This document shows positions 21,922 to 33,964 of a stretch of DNA of 64,000 nucleotides, piece by piece. This DNA is from Collybia mongolica (taxonomy: Eukaryota > Basidiomycota > Agaricomycetes > Agaricales > Clitocybaceae). Where the stretch lies: positions 310,001 to 374,000 of the forward strand of contig JAAXNY010000006.1 in the NCBI GenBank assembly GCA_013420905.1. The letters are read 5' to 3'. The position numbers were made by a program, and so were the translations under genes. Position 1 is the stretch's first letter, and every line of letters begins with the position of its first letter. The notes under the pieces are model-generated. The model was given only the letters and a program-made list of their open reading frames with translations, ran no database searches and was not told where the DNA came from.

Positions 21922-23700
21922 TTAGATCAGCGCCGCCGTCTCAAGGCTTGAGCGAAGGACGATGCTGTCGGACGGAAAAGGCAGAATTAGGCGTACGGTT
22001 ATGGTGGACGACGAGAATAGAATGATTCGCGAGCAATTGATGGATGGGGTCACAAAATGGAAGGAACACTCACTCTGGCAAAAGTAAAGCATTAGAACGT
22101 CAAGCATGTCATATTGCAGAAATGTACAACATACCTTCAACGGCAGCCATAACGACCCGCAGCATGGCGGTATCAGTAGCAGTGGTGATACTTGACGTGA
22201 TTTTTAATACACTTGTGGGAGAGTGAGCAATAAGGGGGGCAAGAGGGGGGCTTACTGGATATATATCTCCCGCTCCTTCGACCTACCGGCTTTTTGGGCC
22301 AGTTTTGCGAATCGACGCTTGAAATAGTCGCGGCCGGCACGAATGTCCCCGGGCTCTCCGTCAAAGTCCTACATGAACCAATCAGGCGGAAGCTTTTGAG
22401 TGAACAACGTTTCTAGAAAACTGACCGGGAAGAAATTCTTGACGTCCGACGTAGGGATCTTCCTTTCGAAGAGGTCATTTTTGTTCAAGAACAAGATCTT
22501 GGACACGGGTAAAGATTAGCTCGGTGGCACTGCGACAAAGCATGCCAATTTGACGAACGATGGATGTTTGTTTGAACCACTGCGAGTGACATATTGAATC
22601 CCAAATTGTCATTGCATCTTGCATTTGATTCTGGAAAGAGGGGCAACGATGAGCGGCCATCTCTGGGGGTTTGACAAGCCTGGGATAAAGTTCACTCACC
22701 GCGTCCTTGTCTTCTACCAGACATTGGTCATAGCCGCTTAAGCTCACCAAAAACAAGATGCTCGTGACATCCTGGAAACAGTGTATCCACTTCCGCCGCT
22801 CGCTCTTCTGGCCCCCGACGTCGACCATAAGCATTTCGTGATCCCGTAGGTTGAACGTCGTCTCCGTAATACCGATCGTCCTGGCCCGGCACTGGATGAT
22901 GTCTTGCTCCACAGGCACGTAAGCAGGGTCAAACAACCGGTCTAGCGACGAAAAAAAATATAATAGACTACGAGTAAGGGTTAGTTACCAGGGCCGTGTG
23001 CGGACGCAGAGAGCGCGACACTCACTTTTCGGGCAAAGCGGCCTCGTTACCCCGCTCCCACGCCTTCTGCACATTGGCGTCCTCCCACAGCGCCTTCAGC
23101 GGCTCGAAGTAAGTCATGGGGAAGGGCTCGCCGTCTCGGAGGTCGGTAGCGTTCTCTATGAGGTCGAGGTGTTCCATATTGTCCTCGGCGACCTTGAGAT
23201 CCATGTCCTCCATGGCATCGATGACATACTTGAGCCCCCGTGTCAGATTGTCGAATACCAATTGGCGATACGACTCGATTTCTTGAGACGAGAAGGGTAG
23301 CTTATGTATAAGCCTCATTTGCTGTGGAGCGGAACAATGAAAACGTTAGGTACGACGAGTCCCGGAGGCGGTATAATTAAGATTTTTGAGATGCAGGCAC
23401 TCACTTTGAGAATTGTCGACTTTCCCGAATCCCCAGACCCCAGCAGAAGCACCTGAACGATTATGCCCTCTTTCTCAGCGTCATGTATCCACAGCTGGGC
23501 GAAACACACCTTGACTTGAGATGCCATTTTGGCCTTGGCCTATAATCAATGATCACGATCAGCTCTGCACATGCCTCTCAGGCATTGTTGTAAAGCAGTG
23601 CAGCACTTACCTCCCTCAGCTGCTTCTCTGCCTCCCTATGCATCGCCTTGTCCATCTCAGACACCTCCACCCCCGCAGGTGAAGACATACAAGACCCCAT
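21922..23700 (-). CDS. G protein alpha subunit, copy 2
   Basis: Exon 1 (23611-23700) encodes MGSCMSSPAG and KQLRE; Gly2 and Cys4 are myristoylation and palmitoylation positions. Exon 2 (23510-23539) encodes AKAKMASQVK. Exon 3 starts at 23452 with VLLLGSGDSGKSTILK, then QMRLIHKLPF and the helical domain. Switch I is CRARTIGITETTF, retaining the catalytic Arg. Switch II is VDVGGQKSERRKWIHCF. Guanine-binding motifs are LNKNDLFERK and TTATDTAMLR. The C-terminus SSLETAALI ends at 21922. Total length is about the usual 350 residues. It should act as a membrane-anchored GPCR-coupled GTPase. The last splice is uncertain: the conserved end is reached in frame through a donor at GTTGTA and the acceptor GACAG near 21970. 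Asp replaces the usual P-loop Glu at 23429-23431, a conservative change. Confidence 0.9.
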
Positions 23701-26700
23701 TACGCCTCAGTTCGTACACTTTAAGAAACAAAAGGCAAGTTCAGCGAAACCGGAGGCAGTGGTTCGCAGCAAAAGAAGAAGTCCAAACGGGCTATGCTTT
23801 ACCTGGTGATCCCAAAGCGTGATGATGGACAGAACCGAACTCGGAAAGTCCGAAATCGTGGGTTTTGAAACTGGTAAGGGTCCGCAAATGGCAAAGACTG
23901 AGACCTTGAGCACTAAACCAGCCAGGAAAAAAAAATAAAGGAAAGCGGAAGAAGATAATAGACACTAAGATATAGACCGAAACGACGACTATCGGACGAC
24001 AACGACGGAGAAGGAAGATAAAAATCGGCTTATTGTCAGGATTTGATTTTTCTGATCTGGCCGGGTGGGCCTGCCCGGCTAATTCCCACTTGAACCGCAT
24101 ATAGCGCAAGTTACCTCCGACCGTCATCATTGCATCGCTTGATGGTTTTCAGTTCCCTTCCACCCTGAGGCAATGTATTTTACATCTATGTACATACTCC
24201 TCCTACGTTTCCCGTTAACCGCCCTCCAGGTTCCCTCCAACTTACCCTGGGTTCAAACCTCAGGGTGCAATCCGTTGCTAACGTTTACTAAGCGTCGCGT
24301 CTATCATTTTTCCATTTGATATGCGTGTACCAAAGAGATGGTTGACATCATCGGTAGCAGGCGTTCCACGCGATACATATATCAAATATACTTGCGTCGA
24401 TGATACGCCGGGCTCTGAGCGTCAAAAAGCAGACAGTTGTTTATTTCTGTACAAAGGTGATTACAGTTCGTTGAAGGACTGACAACCATCACTTGCCCCA
24501 GCGCGCACTTGCTCTTCAAGACGAGCTCGCGATCAGGATCGGAATATTGAAGCATCCGGTGCCGGGCAAACGTGGAAGAGCCTCGGCTTGGCCGGGCCAT
24601 GTGGAGCGGTACAGGGCTGCTAATAGCTTTTATCAGACTCATCTCATCAAATTCGATCAACAACTCAATTGCGAGGTACAAATTACTTGTCAGCGCGTCG
24701 CGATGATGCAGACGTCCTATTTACCATCTGTCAGAAATATACCTACAAGCTTACTGTTCGTTAATTGACTTGCTTTCACAACAGCCCGATGTTCCCACTT
24801 CCATTCCACACCCTGGAGCCGTCACGCTATCCCGATCCTTCGCTGCCCTCACCTTTTTTCTAAAATTATACAACTACATCGAGGAGTCCTTTCCCACTAC
24901 AGCTTTCTCCCTTGCACGTGTGTCACTGCTCTCAAATCTCACTCCCAGCCGTCCTAGATCAGAATTCTGGGCCTAATCTACTTCTCATGGGAAGGCCGGT
25001 CTCCTTCGAACACACAATTAGATGAGCCTTTCCTTTCCTCGCCTTATCGTGTACTTCTAAACCTTAGGCTTTCCCAAAACGCTGGGTCACACACCAATCT
25101 CAAATGCTACACGTTTTCGGATTATCAATCTCACAGCTAGACTTCTCGAACGCCTCGGACTCCCCATCGGCCAGATTAATGCGCATTCCCATCGACTTCC
25201 TTGTCATATCAGGCGCCCGCCCACCCGCTTATTTACGGACGGACAAAACGCAGAGCCGGCACGATGGTGATCTACGATTATAGTGTGAAACGGGTAGAAA
25301 ACGGCTAGGCGAGCAGTTCGGGTTAAGGTTATCTGCGACGGGCGATGGCAAGTGACGCAAGCCATCTGCGGGGGCGAATTCGGGACGGTTCAGATATCCT
25401 GTAGAGTGTTATGCCCATTCACATCTTTTAGTCTGATAATTTTAGATGCCGAATCTTCAAGTGGCAAGGCCGACTGTAGACTTGTCGCTGTCCATGCTCA
25501 GCGGGCGCGCACACAGGCTTGCCAGAATGTCCAAACGGATGTTACGCGCGCGATCAGTCACGGGGAGAGCTCGTTACTGCCTGCCCACCAAAAGTCTCTA
25601 GTCACAACTAAGTATATCGACAACGTTTCTGGGGGGAGTTCATTTTTTACCCGCCCTATCGGCGATAGCCCGTGACTCGGTAGCAAGCCTTTGCCTGGTA
25701 GTGTGAGATCTGGCCGAGGTATATGGATGCGAGGGAAGGAAGGCTATTAAACTTGCGCAATGATCGGCTGCTGAGATGCCGGACACCCGCTTTTCTGTAT
25801 GGGGATTTTGTAGTTTCTTTTGCTGCAAAAAGGTAGTCTGACGGTGCGGGAGGTGATAAGTAGGACTGCCGGTGGGTGCGACTGTGGCGTTAGAGAGTCT
25901 GCTGGTTTAAAGTTATGGGGTATACCATTTGTTTGCTATGGTACTTGAGGCCATCGAACTTTGAAGTACATCAGCCTGACGCGTGCTGAACGTGCGTCCC
26001 GACAGGACAGGGACCCGTCGTCAATCGATCGTTCGTATACGTGTGGTTGTGACGCCTGTTTCGTGAACTTGATGGTGTTGGGAACGGTCTTCGATTGATG
26101 ATCGACCATGGATGGGTGCGTACCGTCGACGTAGTCTGCAGAAGAAAGTTAGTGTCGAATGAAAAGTTACCCCGTCTTTAATCCCACTTCATGACCCGTC
26201 TCGAACGCCCACTTTCCCAGGTTTCCTTCAGACTGAGCTCCGGAGATGTCTTTTGTTCTTCTTCTTGCAGTCGCGTGCGTCGGAAGAATGGTTGTCACCA
26301 AATACATTACAGTATCGGCTAGCATTCTTCAACAAATGGACCCGCACACCCAATAAAGACAACAGCAAAGAAGCCGACGCAGCAAAGGGGGGGGGGGGGG
26401 GGGGGAAAGAACGAACTTGGGCCTCGAGGCGACCACGTGAACCAATCACTGGGCTTTGTTCCTCGCCAAATTCCAATTGTTTCAATCGTTTTTGTGTTCC
26501 CGTCGCTTAATGATATGATATAACTTCCGTTTCCATCACTGCTGTGCAACGACCGTTTTTGGATCATCAATCCGTCGACCCCAGCAGCGACCCGCAACAG
26601 CACCTGCTCCCCCCCCCGCACCTCGCCAGTGCATGTATCATAGCTTTCGGCCATCTGCCAATCAATCCGGGGACTCCTAACAGCTCCATACGTTATCTCT

Positions 26701-26824
26701 CTCTCCCCCCCCCTGTCCAGCACCTCAGCGTAGAGCCACCCACCGCAGTTTTTTTTTCTGTTCCCTCAGTTCTGTACCACTTACACCCAGACAAACTCGA
26801 GCTACCACTCGCCAACGCAACGGA
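23701..26824. other. Long divergent intergenic region
   Basis: About 3.1 kb between G-alpha copy 2 (minus) and the PH-CRIB gene (plus). Frames are short and show no family resemblance. A G-tract of 19 lies at 26387-26405. The stretch 26500-26820 is C/T-rich and looks like the leader of the PH-CRIB gene. Confidence 0.45.
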
Positions 26825-28138
26825 ATGAAAGACTATGGAAAGCGAGCCTCCAGCCCAGAGCCCGAGGTATTGCGAACCGGGAGCGCGCGTATCAAGGGAA
26901 ATGGGCCATTCTCCAGCTGGGTCTGGAAAGCCCGGTCGCTAGTGCTTACGGATCGGGCTTTGGTAACACCTGGACACACGGTATGGTCGCACAGCAATGC
27001 CCCGCCCCCTATGACCGCGAGCGCTGACGGTTTTGTCAAGATACCCCTTAAACATATCTCCAAAGTCGAGCGGGTAGACTTGAAGCCATTTTGTCTTCTC
27101 CTAGAGGTTAAGCTCGACGCCAAGAAGCAGCAGTTTTATTTATCTTTCAAGGACGACGGGGAGCTGTATGACTGGCAGGATGATGTATATTCTCGCTGCC
27201 CGCTTGTGGGTGGAAGCAACCCTTCGGACTTTGTGCATCAAACGCATGTTGGCTTCGACCCGCTGACAGGCGCGTTCACGGTGCGTTCCGCAGTTGTCGT
27301 TCTTCACCCCGGCTTTTTTTTTTATTTTTTTTACTGATGAGATGCGCAGGGCATGCCCTCGCAGTGGACCAACACGCTGGGGTCGGCAGACGACGCCACT
27401 ATGTACCATGCTGGCCGCAAGGAAGGCACGAAGCTCGACGTGTCCCACAAACACAGGCCACAGTCTCAATCACCGAGCCTGCTCCAGGACACACCGAGCC
27501 TACGATACACGGTCGCCACAGACGATAACGGGACACGGTCCAGCTCGCCCTCGATCTTAGATGGATACCTCTCCGTCAAAGGAGACGGTTTGTTCACCGG
27601 ATGGATCTGGAGGGACAGGTGGCTGGTCCTCGGCCCGCGCACGCTTACAATCTACAAATCAAAGGTCCGCCCTTTTTCATACAAACTAACCATACCCCCC
27701 CCCCCCCCTCCCCGCTAACTTCCCCGCGTATCTTTCCATGTAGAACTCAGCAGTGGGCACCCCCATCAGCCTGACCGACATCGCCAAGACCGAGGCAGCG
27801 CGCCCCCGGTGCCTGCGCGTGGAGACGCACGACGGCAGGCGCTACCTCCTGTCGCTGGCGAGCGAGGAGCAGGCGCGCAAGTGGCGCGAGGCCATCCACA
27901 CCCGCAGCCAGTTCCGTGGTGTCGACGTCGGCACGCCGTTCGGCTTTGTGCATAATGTTCATATTGGGATCGATGCGGTGTCTGGGGAGTTTACTGTGAG
28001 TCATTGCCTGAAGATTCGGATTCGGTTCCGGCTGGAGATCTCACGCCCCCTTTGTGCTTCTGATAGGGCTTGCCTGAACATTGGAAAAACCTGCTTCAGC
28101 AGACTCCTGCACCGCAAAGGGCCGTCGCTGTGGCCTAG
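26825..28138 (+). CDS. Tandem PH-CRIB protein without kinase
   Basis: Exons 26825-27280, 27350-27664, 27744-27995 and 28067-28138 join in frame to 364 residues. The protein has two PH-CRIB units. PH1 spans about 17-124, with CRIB1 at about 133-145 (SDFVHQTHVGFDPLTG) followed by GMPSQW. PH2 spans about 222-311 (DGYLSVKGDG, WRDRWLVLGPRTLTIYK, RYLLSLASEEQARKWREAI), with CRIB2 at about 321-332 (FGFVHNVHIGIDAVSG) followed by GLPEHWKNLLQQT. PH plus CRIB is the N-terminal plan of Cla4/PAK kinases, which bind phosphoinositides and Cdc42/Rac-GTP. Here a stop follows 20 residues after CRIB2, and no kinase domain is present. It is probably a small-GTPase adaptor or competitor. Homopolymer tracts in two introns (T-rich, and 14 C at about 27695) may be unstable. 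Confidence 0.88.
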
Positions 28139-28600
28139 TTTTTATTTATTTTGTCAAGTTGTTTTTGTGGATAGCCTCTGGACGGCATCATCCTCCCCCC
28201 CCTTTGCATTCATCAGAAATTTCGCGTGGACGCTTGTTCAATCTTCTGTACGCCCCCCTCAATTATTTTCTTTCTTCTTTCTGGCTATGAGCTGTACTAT
28301 GTAATCTTTTCGCTCCGCATGGCGCATCACCCCCATGATATTACTCTTTTACTACTACTACTACTACTTAATTGCCTATGTACTACCTATGTATTCCACT
28401 GCATCTGGATTCACAAGCAATCTCATTCATGTTCTCATGCCTTGTTTTTAGGTCTATCCATCCGATTTATTCTTGATATCCCATCATGATGTTATGGACA
28501 ACGGTCGTGCCTCCGAGCGTATCTTACGTCGATATCTTTCGATGTTTCTCGTCTCGTAAGATTGAAGAGCGATTCTACATCTTTTAGCTGTTTATGTATG
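28139..28600. other. 3' flank of the PH-CRIB gene
   Basis: T/C-rich sequence with a short TAC repeat near 28350-28370. Parts of 28220-28600 resemble 41720-41990 at nucleotide level, so this flank seeded part of the downstream repeat units. Confidence 0.5.
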
Positions 28601-28619
28601 ATGGACCTACCTTGTGTTC

Positions 28620-30720
28620 ATCTCCCCTATCCTGTGTTCGCCATTCTCGTTCCTTGGCCGGCTGGTAGGACCCATACTACATAACAACGGCACCTGGTCT
28701 AAGCAGCTAATGATCAGATCCCGGACTAACGCACGTTCCGTGCTCCCGGTGCGTCTATTTCTTCTCTCACTTCGATGCAGCCCAACCTTTATACGGCGGT
28801 GCCATGATGATATTCTGGGAAGGTGAGTCTAAAGTTGCGATCAGGATCGTATGGTATCGCGGTTCGATATACCATATTGCCCCCTTTTCGTGGAAGTAGT
28901 GCGACCTACGTATGGCTTGCTGACGCGTTTGTTGGTCGGCTGCCGTTGTCTATGGTGGGAGCTCTGGGTTGCGAGCTCTAGACAATCAATTATTACGGAA
29001 GAGGGTGCGGTGCTGCTCATCGCGGGCAGTAATATCTCGAATGCACTGGCACCCCGGGCTATTCCAGGAAGTAAAGTTCTTTTCAAAGAAAAAATACGCC
29101 AGGACTCTCAACAGACGGCTTGTGAGCAGCCAGCTTTCCTCCCTTGATCGTTCAGAGGCCCGAGAGGATGCGATCATGGCGCAGGGCAGCCATATTCGCT
29201 TGCCAGGCCGAATTTGTTGGTAGTGTCCCGAAAGCTTTCCAGTCAATCCGTATTCAGTCATCCATTTGGGCCCGGGATGGTATTTTGGTTACTGTCTGAC
29301 GAATATCGACTGTCGGCCCGCGGCCGTCGAGTTGTGGGTCGCGATTTGTAGGACTGAGCGCGTCGATGTAATAACTGCTGACTTTGTTTTCCGTGGCGTA
29401 GGGTGGATATGATGTACTACGGCCGGCGTAGTAGAACAAACGCGCATTTCCTTGCTCCGGGCTGTCGATGTGAATGTGAGGAGCGTCTATCATCGTCTGT
29501 TTTCGCACTGCATTATGATGCAGGACCGAACAGGCTCTAACCTCGGTTACGTCAAGCACTTTCATAGTGTTCATAGACGTTTTTTGCGTTGTTCACACAA
29601 CTAGAGAGGGAATTGGTAGCGTCGTTATCGTTACTGACGACCAAGACCCAGGCGCGGTGAGGCTTGTATTATAATTATTTGTCAATTTGGCGTTTCGTCG
29701 GGAAAGGGGCGGTGAACCAACGAAGAGTCGCGGAAGAGGCGTCGATTACTCGTTACGGATGATCCAGTGGGAACTACGGGTTCTCATTATTTCGAACTCG
29801 GAAAAGGATCTACCGGATTTACCCTCGCAGCGCATTGGGCTCGTTCGCCATGTCTGTCCCAATAACAATGGTGGAAGGCTATCTTGATGTTGCCACGCCG
29901 GCAGCGCCTCTGAATCGTACTTACATGCCCCACAAACCCACTGAAAGTTCTTCGGAATTCTACTATGCCATTATTGCTGCTGTAGATGCCCTTCCTATGG
30001 TGCAGCTGTCACGCTTCCAAACAACGCATCGCCTCTAGTATTTCAGATAATGATAACTAGTGACTAAACTTTGTGGGCTATACAACGTCGTTACGCTACG
30101 GAGAAACATCAAGAGAAGTAATGACCGACCTCCCGAGACATATAGACCCAAGGAGGTTAATGCACTAGTACCGTACTTCCCGTCGAAGGGCAGCTGCACG
30201 ACCTGGAACATATTTTTCTTGGTCATGCCGGAAGCTCATGGTATGTTTCAAACTAGTATTCAATCATTGCGATCCCGAGTCGGCGTCGCACTTTGGGCCG
30301 ATATATGCATATACGCGTATGCTACGAGTACAGGCCTCTGAATAATACTCACTCACATAATCTTCAGGCATCAGGTCACCACGCTGAATCGTTGGGTACC
30401 TCATGCATACCTACCAACGATCGCGAAACGCTAGTACGAGTAATTCTTAGTAAACATGTGTTTGTTGTTAGATCACACACCGGCATCATTTTCTACTTCC
30501 CGACCCACATACGCATCCCCAGCTGCTCTGATGCGTGCACCATCCGAACAGTGAGGCGTCTATTCCCATCTTCCTTGTTATGGCGCCCACACGGGGGAGT
30601 TACAGCAATGGCAACGCGTGCATAAGGTCCTCCGGCGCGTGGTTTCATTTGGCTTTCCCCGCCTCGGGTAATGAGATGTTGTTTGAATATACCCTAGTAA
30701 CTCGCTGGAACACTGTTCGG
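28620..30720. other. Repeat-unit spacer before copy A
   Basis: No intact gene. The sequence closely resembles 34730-36900, including a stretch near 29160-29220 matching 35300-35360. Short plus frames are conserved only as DNA and carry scattered stops in one copy or the other. It could hold a decayed older gene that I cannot identify. Confidence 0.5.
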
Positions 30721-30730
30721 TGGGTGATTG

Positions 30731-30775
30731 TGCTACCTCGGTGACCTGAGGCTTCGACCTGGTGCCCTTATAAGC
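30731..30775 (+). promoter_or_regulatory. Conserved promoter block of copy A
   Basis: Block TACCTCGGTGACCTGAGGC, then GACCTGGTGCC, then TTATAAG at 30768-30774, about 120 bp before the start codon. The same order occurs before all five Raf-like genes. Confidence 0.6.
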
Positions 30776-30893
30776 CTCGAGTTGTGCTGTGATTCTGGTC
30801 AGTTTACCATCCCATTCAATATTTCCTCATTAGATTGAGGCCTTGTACTTCCTCCACTACACTTAACCGTCACCTCTCGAAACATTTCGCATA

Positions 30894-31663
30894 ATGCTAT
30901 TCTTCGCATCTGCACTCCTTGCTCTTTCGTCGCTCGCTTCTGTTCGTGCACTTACTGGTGAAGGTAATTGGTCCCCCTTGCGTTCCTTGGTGCAGGACCC
31001 GAACTCAACATAACTCACTGTCCAGTCACGTTCTATACGCCTGGTACGCCCCCATCCTATCTTCGCTAAGACGGCACACTGACTATCTTGTGGGAAGGCC
31101 TGGGTGCATGTGGATTATCTAGCACAGAGAACGACTTTGTCGCTGCTATCTCTCACCTCACTTTCGACACATTCCCGTACGTTCTCATAAGTTTTTGAGA
31201 TCGGTTGATGTCACTGAATACCTACTTTATGCCTAGTGGGGCGACGCCCAACCCAAACCTGTGAATATTCTCCTGCTAGGCGATTATGATAACTCACAGT
31301 TTGCGTTTAAACCAGGAACCCCATCTGTGGAAAAAACCTGAGAGCAACCTGTAAGTCGATTAAGCCCAAGATCGTTGATGTGCTCAGTGGTTAATGTTGC
31401 CCTCCAAAGACCAAGGAAAGTCCGTTGTAGTCAAGGTTGTCGACAAATGTCCAGGCTGTGGGGGTGCCAACGATATTGATATGTCGCCCATCGCGTTCCG
31501 CGTTCTAGCACCCGAGGCCACAGGGCGGCTGTTTGGCGTTGAATGGGATTGGACCGACAGTGCCCCCGGTCCCGCTCGCAAGCGTGAGGAAGGCGCTAGG
31601 TCGAAATTTATTAATAATAAACATAGAATGGTCCATGTTCGTAATGCCCCTCAAGCGGCCTAG
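30894..31663 (+). CDS. Raf-like secreted DPBB protein, copy A
   Basis: Six exons joined by five short introns give 159 residues. Residues 1-18 are a signal peptide (MLFFASALLALSSLASVRA). The mature part is a double-psi beta-barrel of the RlpA/barwin type: VTFYTPG, LGACG (Cys34), FDTFPGATPNPNLNPICG (Cys68), YQGKSVVVKVVDKCPGCGG (Cys89, Cys92), DIDMSPIAFRVLA, GRLFGVEWDW. In mushrooms this family is annotated as riboflavin-aldehyde-forming-enzyme-like; other members bind or loosen polysaccharide or inhibit proteases, so the activity is open. Two introns use AAG acceptors (before LGACG and YQGK). Unlike copies B and D, it continues 28 residues past APGPA as a basic tail (RKREEGARSKF) ending at 31663. 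Confidence 0.85.
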
Positions 31664-33180
31664 AGCTAGTAGGAGGGAAAGCTGTAGTGAATATGTGGAA
31701 AGCCGTTCTATAGAGTAGATTTTTGAGAAATAGAAGCTCTATCATTAGTATTACTGAGACCCCAGCAAGTATGGGTATGAGAGAGTTGTATAGCTGTGTA
31801 CAGACATGTATAACGGGAAATGTCACCGCCGTTTCCAGAAGAATGAGGAGTAGGGCCAGTATGCCTGCAAATGGTTATACATGAGTTCCTCTAAGGCAGT
31901 TTCACCACATCCACATGCCGTTATACTTTGATGTCAATGTCTTCCCCGCTGAGATTGATGCTGTCCCCGAGCCATATTAGTTTCGAGTTCGGAGTATGAG
32001 GAATCAATTAATCAAGAGCGAGCCTCGGGCTTGTGGTATTTGTTGATCACATCTCGGATACATCCGGTTGCAAGAGAGGTTTTATAAAACTGAGATGCCG
32101 GCGATATCCTTTACATTCAACTCTCGCATTTTATAAGCTGATAAACACAGGTTGCTGGTGGTGGGATGTCAGGTTCACTAATACATACATCAGCCATATT
32201 CGAGCTCAAACTTGTTGTGTCACAAAAAGCTAACTAGTGCCATAGAAAGTCATGGGAAAGATGGAATTAAAGTATCGACTGAGTTGCCCTCAAGTGACCG
32301 GACAGCGCATTCTCTACTCGATACATATCTTGCGCTATAATACCCTATACCTGTTTTATACGTCCCCTCTCAAGAATGAAGGGTGGTTGTAAAGTTTACC
32401 GCTATCGATACTGGGCCTACTGTACGTGTTGTCGACACTTTCCCAGTCCATGTTCATTTTTTGTGCTCTCTATCCTCCTTCTTGATTGATAGGATGAGCG
32501 CCATACAGCGAGAACTGTCGGCTCAAACATGGGATGATTAAATTTTGCGCTAACGCATGTTCTATGCTACCGGGGCATCTATTCTTTTCTTGGTAGTAAT
32601 TACAAACCCGTGTTCGGACCGAAATCTTAGCATGGTAAGTAATTTTGACAAATCACCTCTACCCACTGCCTTCGAGTTTCTGTACTTGAGACTGTTGTGG
32701 CCGGGATTGGGTTGTTAACGAGCCTAACCCATCTGTGAGTCGTCGCAACACGTTTCGGCGTGTCTTGTGCCTGAATTGAGAGGCCCAGAATCAGCGTCAC
32801 TACGGGCGAAACATGCTGGGAGAGGACTTATAAATCCTTTTGGATGCATGGACACAAACCGAAGGGGATCGGTGCACTAGTACTGTACTTCTCATCGAAA
32901 GGCAACTACACGACCCGGTCACACCAGAGCACCGGCCCATGCGCACCCTGGACTATTATCTTTTTTTATGTGTCGGGTTTTCCGGGAGCTGATAAAACAA
33001 TAGAATATTCTTGCCGGATCCCGCCAGCTGGATGCCTAAGACTGCAGCGAGTTAGCGAAATTGCTCGGGTCGACTTGCCAAACGCTCGTCTCGTCCTCAA
33101 GTATAGTCAATGAAGTGGACATGAAACTGAGGCCTGGAAATGCTTTTCGTGTCGTAATGAAACACAATCTGGTGGGCGGT
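31664..33180. other. Repeat-unit spacer between copies A and B
   Basis: No intact gene. Resembles 37836-39860, including a stretch at 32240-32540 that is an open frame in the other copy (38438-38722) but is broken by stops here. Compared with that copy, about 500 bp are missing at the right end near 33150. Confidence 0.55.
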
Positions 33181-33183
33181 TAA

Positions 33184-33227
33184 GCTACCTTGGTGACCTA
33201 ATGCATTGACCTGGTGCCTATATAAAC
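33184..33227 (+). promoter_or_regulatory. Conserved promoter block of copy B
   Basis: CTACCTTGGTGACCTAATGC, then GACCTGGTGCC and TATATAAA at 33219-33226, about 105 bp before the start. Sequence upstream of the block is deleted relative to copy D. Confidence 0.55.
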
Positions 33228-33330
33228 CTCACGATATGCTAGGCATCTGGTCAGTTTGCTATCCAATGATTGAAGGCCTTGTACTTCCTTCACAAAGTAC
33301 TAGCTATCACCTTCCAAAACATTTTACGCA

Positions 33331-33964
33331 ATGTTGTTCTTCGCACCTGTGCTCCTTGCTCTCTCATCGCTGGCCTCTGCCCATGCGTTCACTGGCGACG
33401 GTAATTGATTCTCCTTGAACCCCCCCAAACAGGAATCGACCTGACCACAATACATTTTCTAGCCACATTCTATGCTTCTGGTACGTGCCATAGAGCCCTC
33501 TGGATCAATCCAGGACAGTGCACTGATTATATCTCGTAACCAGGCCTTGGCGCATGCGGGTTTTTAAACACAGAGAACGAGTATGTTGTTTCCATGGCTC
33601 ACATCACTTTTGAACCATTCCCGTGCGTTTTCTTTCTAAATTTGTTGTGGAACCAATTGCGGCCACTCAACGCTTTGTATTATGATCAGGGAAGCAACAA
33701 GGAACCTGATCTGTGGAAGAAACCTGAAAGCTACATGTAAATCAATCAAATCCTGGATTGTCGATGTTCAAAAAGCTGATGTTACCCATGGCAGACTAAG
33801 GAAAATCTGTTGTAGTAAAGGTTGTTGACAGATGTGCAGGCTGTGCGGGTGCCAGCGATATCGACTTGTCTCCCATCGCATTCCGCGTCCTCGCACCCCA
33901 GTCCGTAGGGCGGTTATTTGGTGTCCAGTGGGATTGGACGAACAGCGCTCCTGGCCCAGCTTAG
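33331..33964 (+). pseudogene. Raf-like secreted DPBB protein, copy B, nonsense allele
   Basis: The signal peptide, first three exons and the 3' barrel exon match copy D. Two lesions are visible. First, where other copies have the exon GATPNPN, an intron and NPIC, copy B has one short fused exon (EATRNLICG). The intron and about four codons are gone, but the frame is kept. Second, the codon for Gln in YQGKSVVV is TAA (33797-33799) right after the last intron, truncating the protein before the second cysteine pair. Downstream the frame is open to the normal APGPA stop at 33962-33964. No alternative acceptor that avoids the stop was found. It is probably a young pseudogene. Confidence 0.8.

Noticed and set aside
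26387..26405. G-tract of 19 and C-tracts at about 27695 and 20790
   Set aside because: Simple homopolymers in non-coding DNA; possible sequencing-length uncertainty, no function claimed.
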